Shown in pieces: positions 15,580 to 31,400 of a stretch of DNA of 64,000 bases. Under the pieces are notes generated by a model that was not told the DNA's origin, did no database searches, and worked only from the letters and a program-made list of their open reading frames with translations. How positions within the stretch are numbered: position 1 is the stretch's first letter; each line of letters opens with the position of its first letter. Origin of the DNA: Streptomyces sp. KL109B (GTDB lineage: Bacteria > Actinomycetota > Actinomycetes > Streptomycetales > Streptomycetaceae); the NCBI RefSeq assembly GCF_030766935.1, contig NZ_JASERL010000003.1, forward strand, positions 664,472 through 728,471. The letters are read 5' to 3'. A program made the position numbers and the translations under genes.

Positions 15580-17139
15580 TTACAGGGACCGCATCCGCCC
15601 GAGGGCGGTCGTCACGGTCCGGTCCGCGAGGGCGGTCGTGGTCAGGGCGGGCGGCACGGCGCCGCTGGAGCCGGGCAGCAGCGAACTGTCCACGACGAAC
15701 AGGCCGGGGTGGCCCGCCAGTTGACCGGAGTCGTCGGCGGCCTCGCCGAGCACCACGCCGCCCATGGAGTGCGAGGTCATGATGGAGAGGGGCGCGTCGA
15801 GGCCCGGCCCGGTCGCCAGGTTCATGCGGCCCGCGGTCGACGCGACGGCGGCGGTGACGCGCAGCAGTCGCGGGTCGGCGGCGGGCCAGGTCAGTTCGGC
15901 GCTGTCGGTGGCCTTCCGGTAGCGGAAGCGGCCCAGTGGCGGCACGACCGACATGCCGAGGGCCGTGCTGCTGACGGGGCCGAGCGCCGGGTAGCCGAGC
16001 GGGAAGCTGAGCAGGCTCACCGGGGCCTTCGGGTTGTCCCAGTCGGTGGCCAGGATGTGCGAGGGGCCGCCCTGCGCCTTGCCGGTGAGCGGGAGCCCGG
16101 CGCGGACCACGACGTGGTCGCCGCCGCTGCCCCAGTTCTCGCCGATGCGCGGCGACAGCGCGGGGAGGCTGCCGCGTTCCCGGGCGCGTACGAGAAGCCG
16201 GGTCGTGCCCAGGGAGCCGGCCGCCAGGAAGACGTGGCGGGCGGCGAAGCTCGGCGTGGACAGCGGGCGGCCGTCCTCGTCGATGCGCCGGCACTCCACC
16301 AGGTACCGGTCCCCGACCCGCTTCAGGTCCTCGACCTGGTGCAGCGGCAGCACCTCGGCGCGCCCCGTCGCCTCGGCCGCGGCCAGGATCGTGCGGTCGA
16401 CGCTGCGCTTGGCGCCGCTGTTGACGCCCCACATCGCCTCGCCGACGCTCGCCGACGGCACGGCGGTGCCCGCCAGTTCGGCGCGGACCGTGTCCCAGTT
16501 CATGGCCATGTCGACGCGGCGCGTGTGCAGCCCGGCGCGCTCGGCGGCGCGGCGGAAGTCACGGGCGTTGGCGTACGAGGGCGAGTCGAGTACGTCGTCG
16601 GGGATCGGGGCGACGCCGATGAGGCGGCGGGCCCGCGGGTACCAGGTCTCGGTCATCTCCCGGTGGTCGAGCCGGTCGCCGAAGCTGGCCCGGAACAACG
16701 CCTCCGAAGGCTCTTCCATGACCGCGTAGTTGACGAGGGAGCCGCCGCCGACGCCTGCGCCCGCGAGGCACAGCAGCCCGGCTCCCGCGTAGGCCTCAAG
16801 CACACCTGTGGACAGGTTGAGCCGCGCGTCGCTGAACGGTGAGCCGGTGGCGAGCCAGGCCGCGCGCCCGTCGGGGCGGGTCGGCGTGGCGAACGTGTCG
16901 CCTGCCGGGGTGATGGTCCACCGCCGCCCCCGTTCGAGGACCACGCAGCGCAGTCCGGCCGAGGCCAGGCGCAGCGCCGCGACCGAGCCCGCGTAGCCGC
17001 TGCCGACGACGACCGCGTCCACGGGCTCGGCCGCGCGTGCCGCCTCGCCGCTCAGCAGCGCGGTGGGCAGCGCCGACAGGCCCGCGACCGCCGCGCCGCG
17101 CTTGAGGATCGCTCGTCGTGTCTGCACTGGTCGTTTCAC
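15580..17139 (-). CDS. Tat-exported GMC oxidoreductase, cholesterol-oxidase-like
   Basis: A 519-residue FAD enzyme. The N-terminus is a twin-arginine signal (TRRAILKRGAAVAG ... ARAAEP), so it is folded with FAD and exported. The dinucleotide motif VVVGSGYAGSVAALRLASAG starts near residue 42. AGAGVGGGSLVNYAVMEEP and a late SHSMGGVVLG plus GLFVVDSSLLPGSSGAVPPALT match the cholesterol-oxidase group of GMC enzymes. It should oxidise an alcohol to a carbonyl using oxygen. Polyene clusters such as pimaricin contain a related gene (pimE), but the PKS here is not a polyene synthase. It is first in the leftward operon and divergent from the LAL regulator. Confidence 0.88.
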   Translation of the reverse strand: MKRPVQTRRAILKRGAAVAGLSALPTALLSGEAARAAEPVDAVVVGSGYAGSVAALRLASAGLRCVVLERGRRWTITPAGDTFATPTRPDGRAAWLATGSPFSDARLNLSTGVLEAYAGAGLLCLAGAGVGGGSLVNYAVMEEPSEALFRASFGDRLDHREMTETWYPRARRLIGVAPIPDDVLDSPSYANARDFRRAAERAGLHTRRVDMAMNWDTVRAELAGTAVPSASVGEAMWGVNSGAKRSVDRTILAAAEATGRAEVLPLHQVEDLKRVGDRYLVECRRIDEDGRPLSTPSFAARHVFLAAGSLGTTRLLVRARERGSLPALSPRIGENWGSGGDHVVVRAGLPLTGKAQGGPSHILATDWDNPKAPVSLLSFPLGYPALGPVSSTALGMSVVPPLGRFRYRKATDSAELTWPAADPRLLRVTAAVASTAGRMNLATGPGLDAPLSIMTSHSMGGVVLGEAADDSGQLAGHPGLFVVDSSLLPGSSGAVPPALTTTALADRTVTTALGRMRSL

Positions 17140-17615
17140 GGTCGCCCATGTTTCCGATCGCGACGATCAAGGGCAGCCCCCTACTCCCCCCTACTGGGGC
17201 CCTGACTTGGGCTCTAGGGGGCGTCCGACCCGCCGTCGGGGGCCGAACCCACAACCCGCATATGTGAGTTCCGCCCTTCACGGCTGCTCCACGAACCGTG
17301 GGCGGATCGGTGCAATTCCACTCCGCGCCGCCCGCGATGTCACGGCCACTCACCTTCCCCGTGGGCTACTCGGGAGTAGATGAGCGGTCCCGTTCCGATC
17401 GGTCCGGTTCCTTCTGGTCGGGGCGGCTTGCCGGAATTTCACGAGCGGGTGTGCGCCGCGAGTTTGCACCCGTGCGCCCCCCTGGACGTTCTGGCAATCT
17501 GGCGATCAAGCAGTCGACGCGACGAGGCGGCGACGCGCGCCAGGTGTGTGGGGCAGCTGCGTTGACCACCGTCGCAACTGCCCCTGTGCCAATTGGTCAT
17601 GGGGGAACACTGCAC
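17140..17615. promoter_or_regulatory. divergent control region between GMC oxidase and LAL regulator
   Basis: This 476-base region has no supported gene. Close to the oxidase start it holds two CCCCCTACT copies (17177-17185, 17187-17195) and an inverted half-site TAGGGGG at 17215-17221. The segment AGCCCCCTA recurs ahead of PKS1 (20487-20495). Close to the LAL start an inverted repeat TGACCA (17563-17568) / TGGTCA (17594-17599) flanks a CCAATTGG palindrome. These are candidate operators for the LAL protein or other regulators. No experimental support is visible from sequence. Confidence 0.45.
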
Positions 17616-20495
17616 ATGGATCTGTGCGAACGACGGGCCGAACTGGATCAACTTTCGAGGATGTTGGCGGCGAGCGCGACGGGCCGCGGCCAGGTCGCCG
17701 TGGTGGACGCGGCTCCCGGAATGGGCAAGACCGCGTTACTCCACGCCTTCTGGGACTCGCTGAGCGACAGCGACGCGCTCGTCCTCAGCGCCGGCTGCGT
17801 ACCGACGGACCACGACCTGCCGCTCGGCCTGCTGTGGGAGCTGCTGCAGAGCCCGGGCCTCGACCCGGCGGAGGTCGCCGACGGAAGGCGCCAACTCGAC
17901 GCGTACGCCGCGACATTGGAGGACCCGTCCCCGGCGGGCGAACGGTCCGCGTGGGTCGAGCGCACCTTCGCGCGGATGGTGCGCCAGTGGTCGGAGCGGC
18001 GCCACGTCGTCATCTGCGTCGACGACGTGCACCACGCCGACCCGGCGTCGCTCGTGCAACTGTCGCACCTCATACGCAAGGTGCGACATTCCAGAATCCT
18101 GGTGGTGCTGACCAGCCGTACGCAGTCCACCAAGACGTTCTCGCCGCTGCACACGCTGCTCAGCCAGCCCCGGGTCAGCTTCGTCCGGCTGTGCCCGCTG
18201 TCCCCGCAGGGCGTACGGGAGTTGGCCGACGACCTCGACGCGGGCCCGCCCGGCGAGGAGGACCCCGCGGCCGACTGCCACGCGTCGACGGGCGGCAGCC
18301 CGCTGCTGGTCCAGGCGCTGCTCCAGGACCGCGCGCGGGCCCGGCAGACCGGCCGGCAGGGCATCGCGAGCGTCGCCTCGGCCCTCGGCTACGCCGTGCT
18401 CAGCCTGCTGCACTCCGCGGGCCCCGAGACGCTCGCCGTGGCCCGGGCCATGGTCCTCCTCGCGGAGCCGGCCGACATTTCCCTGATCAGCGTGCTGCTC
18501 GCGCTGCCGCAGGACACCGTCCGCGGGGCCGTCTCCGAGCTGTACGACATGGGTCTCGCGCGGGGCTGCCGACTGCGGTACGCCCCGGCGCGGCAGGTGG
18601 TCCTCGACGACATCCCGAGAGACGAACGGGGGTCCTGGCACCGGCGCTCCGCACGGCTGCTGTTCACCTCGGGCGCACCCGCCGTCGCCGTCGCCCCGCA
18701 TCTGGCGCACACCGACGACGCGCCCGAGCCGTGGATGGCGAAGGTCCTGGTCGACGCGGCGGACACGGTGCTCGACCACGACCCGGCGCAGGCGAAGGCC
18801 TGGCTGGAGCTCGCCCGGCGGCTCGCCGCCACCGACCCGCACCAGCAGACCCGGATCACCGCGTCCCTGATCCTCGCCGAGATGCGTCTGTCGCCTTCGG
18901 CCGCCCTGCGGCTGCTGCCCCGGCTGTTCGACGCGCGCGGCGAGGACAGCATCGCCGGCCGGCTGCCCGCCGAACTCGCCTGGCGGCTCTGCCTGTTCGG
19001 CGGCGCCGCGTACAACCAGCGGCTCTACGACAACGTTGTGCGCCTCGCCGACACCGATGATCCGCGCGTGACCATCGAGCTGGGGGCGTGCAGGCTCGGC
19101 ATGGTCGCCGCGTTCCCCCAGCTCGCCAAGACGCTGCGGGACCCGCTGGAGTCGACCGACGACGTGGCCCTCGCCATGGCGCCGTTCACGACGACGAGCC
19201 AACTGCAGCTCTACGCCGATCTGAACTCGCTGCTCTGGTTCGGCATCAGCGCCGACGCCATCGAGAACGCCGAGAAGGTGCTGAGCCTCACCCGGCTCAC
19301 GGACGGCACCGTCCGGCTCCTCGCCGACGCGATACGCGTCCTGCTCGGCGCCGAACGCACGAATCTCGCGAAGGGCTGGGCCGACCGGCTCCTCCAGGAG
19401 GCATCCCGGCGCGGCGTCGCCGACTGGGAGGCGCCGATGGCCGCCCTGCGCGCCCAGGCTGCGCTGCTCCAGGGGAATCTGCCGGACGCGGAACGCTACG
19501 CGCGTTTCGCCCTCGACCGGCTGCCCGCCGAGACGTGGGGGGTGTCGATAGGGGCCCCGTACGCGACGCTGCTGCACGCCCTCACCGGCATGGGGAAGCA
19601 CGCGGAGGCCGCGGACCTGCTGAGCCGTCCCGTCCCTGAAGCCCTCTTCGACTGCGTGTACGGCCTTGAGTACCTGTGCGCCAAGGGTCACCACTACCTG
19701 GCGACCCACCAGTACAAGGAGGGGCTGCGCACCTTCAGGGCCTGCGGTCAACTCATGGCGCAGTGGGGGCTGCGGCACAGCGTCGTCCTGCCGTGGCGCA
19801 CCGGCGCCGCCGCGTGCCTGGTGGCGCTCGGCTCCCCGGGCGAGGCACGGAAGCTGGCGCGGGAGCAGCTCGCCCTCGTCGGCCGGCACTCCCCCTCGCG
19901 GCTGCGCGGCCAGGCGCTGAGGGCCCTCGCCGCGACCCAGACGTACAGGACCCGCCTGGCGCTGCTCGGCGAATCCGCCGAGATCTTCCAGCACAACGGC
20001 AACGACCTGGAGTTGGCGAGGACGCTCTTCCAGCTCAGCAGGGCGCGCCACCGCGTCGGCGACACGGCGAAGGCCCGTATGGCGGCGCGGCAGGCGCTGT
20101 TCAAGGCCACCGAGTGCCAGGCGTCTCCGCTGGCCCTGCGCGCGTCCACCATCGCGGGCGCGACGGCGGACCGGCAGCGGGAGACGGTTCCCGCGCAGGT
20201 GCAGCGGGAGCCGGAGCGGGAGCGGGAGCGGGACGGGGAGCGGGATCGGGAGCGGCTTCGCGGGCTCTCCGGCGCCGAACGCCGGGTCTTCGACCTGGTC
20301 GGCCAGCGGCTGACCAACCGGCAGATCGCCCACCGGCTGTTCATCACCTCCAGCACCGTGGAACAGCATCTGACCCGCATCTACCGCAAGTTGCACGTGA
20401 AGGGGCGCGAGGGACTGCTCGCCTGGCAGCGCTCGCCCGCGGTGGACCCCGCTCCCGGAACAACCGCAGGTCAGGCCGCTGTAGGAGCCCCCTAA
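17616..20495 (+). CDS. LAL-type LuxR family cluster regulator
   Basis: A large ATP-binding LuxR regulator of 959 residues. The ATG at 17616 has GGGGGAAC upstream and begins the usual MDLCERRAELDQL. Walker A is VVDAAPGMGKTALL (about 30-43) and a Walker B-like strand is HVVICVDDVHHAD. The central region is TPR-like helices. The C-terminal HTH (about 886-945) reads LSGAERRVFDLVGQRLTNRQIAHRLFITSSTVEQHLTRIYRKLHVK. An Arg/Glu/Asp-rich stretch (EPERERERDGERDRERL) precedes the HTH. Codon 41 (17736-17738), inside the Walker A loop, is TTA, so production should depend on the bldA tRNA. It likely activates both arms of the cluster. Confidence 0.93.
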   Translation: MDLCERRAELDQLSRMLAASATGRGQVAVVDAAPGMGKTALLHAFWDSLSDSDALVLSAGCVPTDHDLPLGLLWELLQSPGLDPAEVADGRRQLDAYAATLEDPSPAGERSAWVERTFARMVRQWSERRHVVICVDDVHHADPASLVQLSHLIRKVRHSRILVVLTSRTQSTKTFSPLHTLLSQPRVSFVRLCPLSPQGVRELADDLDAGPPGEEDPAADCHASTGGSPLLVQALLQDRARARQTGRQGIASVASALGYAVLSLLHSAGPETLAVARAMVLLAEPADISLISVLLALPQDTVRGAVSELYDMGLARGCRLRYAPARQVVLDDIPRDERGSWHRRSARLLFTSGAPAVAVAPHLAHTDDAPEPWMAKVLVDAADTVLDHDPAQAKAWLELARRLAATDPHQQTRITASLILAEMRLSPSAALRLLPRLFDARGEDSIAGRLPAELAWRLCLFGGAAYNQRLYDNVVRLADTDDPRVTIELGACRLGMVAAFPQLAKTLRDPLESTDDVALAMAPFTTTSQLQLYADLNSLLWFGISADAIENAEKVLSLTRLTDGTVRLLADAIRVLLGAERTNLAKGWADRLLQEASRRGVADWEAPMAALRAQAALLQGNLPDAERYARFALDRLPAETWGVSIGAPYATLLHALTGMGKHAEAADLLSRPVPEALFDCVYGLEYLCAKGHHYLATHQYKEGLRTFRACGQLMAQWGLRHSVVLPWRTGAAACLVALGSPGEARKLAREQLALVGRHSPSRLRGQALRALAATQTYRTRLALLGESAEIFQHNGNDLELARTLFQLSRARHRVGDTAKARMAARQALFKATECQASPLALRASTIAGATADRQRETVPAQVQREPERERERDGERDRERLRGLSGAERRVFDLVGQRLTNRQIAHRLFITSSTVEQHLTRIYRKLHVKGREGLLAWQRSPAVDPAPGTTAGQAAVGAP

Positions 20496-20619
20496 CTTCC
20501 GGCTAAGGGTTGTCCAAGGGCTCGTGGATCGAAAATTCTTCATGGGTACTTGATCGCACCCGGTGGCACGTCGCCGCGCGCACCAATGCGCGGTGACGTG
20601 CCTTTCTGCTGGAGGAAGC
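20487..20619 (+). promoter_or_regulatory. PKS promoter region with putative LAL site
   Basis: The 124-base gap before PKS1 plus the last codons of the LAL gene contain AGCCCCCTAACTT (20487-20499), sharing nine bases with the site upstream of the GMC oxidase, and then a near-inverted CTAAGGG at 20503-20509. An inverted repeat GGCACGTC / GACGTGCC flanks a CGCG-rich loop (about 20572-20602). GGAGGAA at 20611-20617 is the strong ribosome-binding site for PKS1. Confidence 0.45.
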
Positions 20620-28350
<7,731 letters not shown>

Positions 28351-28406
28351 AGCCCGTGAGTGGTCCCAAGAGGTCAGCCACCAGTACGCCCCGCGCAGGA
28401 GAGAGC

Positions 28407-31400
28407 ATGACGACCGCCACTTCGAGCAACTCCGATGACACCAACGATCGTTCCGGCATCCTCCGGCGCGCCCTGGTCGAGCTGAAGGCCGCCCGCGCCG
28501 AGGCCGCCGAGGCCAACGAGGCCAGGGAGGCGATGACCGAGCCGATCGCGGTGGTGGGGGTGGGCTGCCGGTTCCCGGGTGGTGGGGACGGTGCGGCTGC
28601 CTTTTGGGATGCGCTGGTCGAGGGCCGGTCAGGCATTGGTGAAGTGCCGTCGGGGCGTTGGTCGTTGGAGCGGTTCTTCGATGCGGATCCGGAGGTGCCG
28701 GGGGCGACGTACAGCCGGCATGGCGGGTTTGTGGAGGGGGTCGCGGAGTTTGATGCGGCGTTGTTCGGGATCGCGCCGCGGGAGGCGGCGGCGGTGGATC
28801 CGCAGCATCGGTTGGTGTTGGAGGTGGCGTGGGAGGCGTTGGAGCATGCGGGGATCGCGCCGGATTCGTTGCGGGGGTCGGCGACGGGTGTGTTCGTGGG
28901 GATGGGTGGCAGTGACTATGAGCGGTTGACGGCTGCGGGGAATGATCCGGCGTTGTTGGACGCGTATACGGCGGTGGGGGGTTCGCAGAATTTCGCGGCG
29001 AACCGGCTCTCGTACAGCTTGGGGTTGCAGGGTCCGAGTCTGGTGACGGACACGGCGTGTTCGTCGTCGCTGGTGGCGCTGCATTTGGCGGTGCAGGCGC
29101 TGCGTGGTGGTGAGTGCTCGTCTGCGTTGGTGGGTGGGGTGAATCTGCTGCTCGCGCCGGGGACGACGGTGGCGTTGTCGAAGGCGCGGATGTTGTCGCC
29201 GAGTGGTCAGTGCCGGACCTTCGACGCGGGTGCGGACGGGTATGTGCGGGGTGAGGGTTGCGGTGTTGTGGTGTTGCAGCCGCTGTCCCGGGCGCGGGCG
29301 GAGGGGCGTGAGGTCCTGGCCGTCATCCGGGGGACGGCGGTCAATCAGGACGGCAAGAGTTCAGGGCTGACCGTTCCTCATGCCGCTGCCCAACAGGACG
29401 TGATCCGGCGGGCGTTGGAGGCCGGGGGAGTCGACCCGGCGGCGGTCGGTTACGTCGAGGCGCACGGGACGGGGACTCCGCTGGGGGATCCGATCGAGGT
29501 GCGGGCGCTTGCGCAGGTGCTGGCCGCCGGGCGGTCGGAGGACCAGCCGTTGCGGCTGGGGTCGGTGAAGACGAACATCGGGCATCTGGAGGCGGCGGCG
29601 GGGATCGCCGGGCTGATCAAGACGGTGTTGACGCTGCACCACGGCACGATCCCGCCGCAACTGAACCTGGACTCGCCCAACCCGCACATCGACTGGGACG
29701 AGCTTCCGGTGTCGATTCCTACGCAGGCCGTCGAGTGGGCGGATCCGGAGCGGGCGGCAGGGGTGTCGTCGTTCGGGTTCGGCGGCACCAACGCGCACGT
29801 GGTGCTGACCGCGCCCGAACCTGCCGGCGAGCCGGACACCGCACCCGCTTCCGAGGGGCCGGTCGTCGTGAAGGTCGCCGGGCACACCCCCGCCGCGCTG
29901 CGGGCAGTTGCCGCGCAATTGGCCTCCGTAGCGAATGAAGGGGCGTGTTCTGTACGGGAGTTGGCCTACGTCGCGAACACCGCCCGCGCCGACCTGGCGC
30001 ACCGGGCCACCGCCGTCGCCGCCACGCCGGGCGAACTCGCCGAGCAGCTCGCGCACATCGCCGCCACGGTCGCCGACACGCACGTTCCGGCCCCGTCCAA
30101 TCCGCCCCGGCTCGCCTTCCTCGTGCCGGGGCAGGGCAGCCGGCTCGCCGGGGCGCTCCGGGGGCTGTACCCGGAGGTGGAGGCGGTGGCCGCCGCTGTG
30201 GATGCCGTCGTGCGGGAGACCGACGGTCACCCCGTGGTGGCGCGGGCCCTGATCGCGCTCACGGGGGCCGGCCCCGAGGCGGAGGAGGCGGAGGAGGCGG
30301 AGGCCGATGTCGCGGCCGCCGAGTTCGCGACGTATCTCGCCGCCGTCGGTCTCGGTGCCTACTGGGAGTCCCTCGGGGTGCGGCCCGACATCGTGACCGG
30401 CCACGGCGTCGGTGCCTGCGCCGCCGCCGCGCTCGCCGGTGTCTTCAGCCCCGCCGACGGCGCACGCCTCGCTCTCGCGGGAACCGACTCCGCAGCGCGC
30501 GCGAAGGTGCTGGACGGCATCGAACTGCGCCTGCCAAGCGCCGGGTTCATGCCGGACTCCGACGGCAGGCTCATCGCCAAGGAGCTGGCCACCGCCGACT
30601 ACTGGTTGCGGGAGGACGGCGGGACCGCGCCCGTGCCCACGGCCGCTGCGATGCGCGCGGCGCTGAGTGAACGGGCGGACCTCGTAGTCGAGTTGGGGGC
30701 CGGTGCCGGTTCTGGTTACGGGAGGCCGCTCGCGACCGTGGCCCGACTCTGGCGTGCGGGCGCCCCCGTGGACTGGGCGCGCGTCAGCGGTCCGCGCCCC
30801 GCCCGGCTGCCCGCCCTGCCCGCCTACCCCTTCCAGCGCCGCACCCACTGGGCCCTCCCCGGCTCCGCCGACGGGACCGCGACGGCGGCGCGCCGCGCGG
30901 TCGTCGGTGACGACGGGGTCGCGCTGCGGCCCAGGATCCTGCGGTCGGCCACCGGCGACACCATCGGTGAGACCCGGCTGTCCCTCGCCGACCTGCCCTT
31001 CCTCGCGGAACACCGGGTGCACGGGCGGCTCGTCGTGCCCGGTGTCGTACATCTGGAACTGGTCCTGCGGTGTGCGGCGGAGGCGTTCGGCGGGCGGCCG
31101 GTCCGGATCGAGCGGCTGGCCCTGTCGCGGCCGTTGACGGTCGGCGACCACGACGAGGCGTCCGTCCAGGTCGTCATCGGGCCACCCACGTCCGAAGGCG
31201 CCGAGGCCCGCGTCTTCAGTGCCGACGCCGAGGGCGGGTGGCAGCTGCACCTCACCACGCGGGTCGTCGCCGAGACGGATACGGATACGGCACCGGGTGA
31301 AGGTGGCGGTGTCGACGTAGTTCGAGAGCAGTGCCAACAGCCCATCGCCGACGGTGACTTCTACCGGCAGGCCTGGCACCCGTCCTTCGAGCTCGGCCCC

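Noticed and set aside
17298..17615. N-terminal extension of the LAL regulator from an upstream in-frame start
   Set aside because: The extra 106 residues look like translated promoter DNA. The family begins with the E/RRAEL motif, which directly follows the ATG at 17616.
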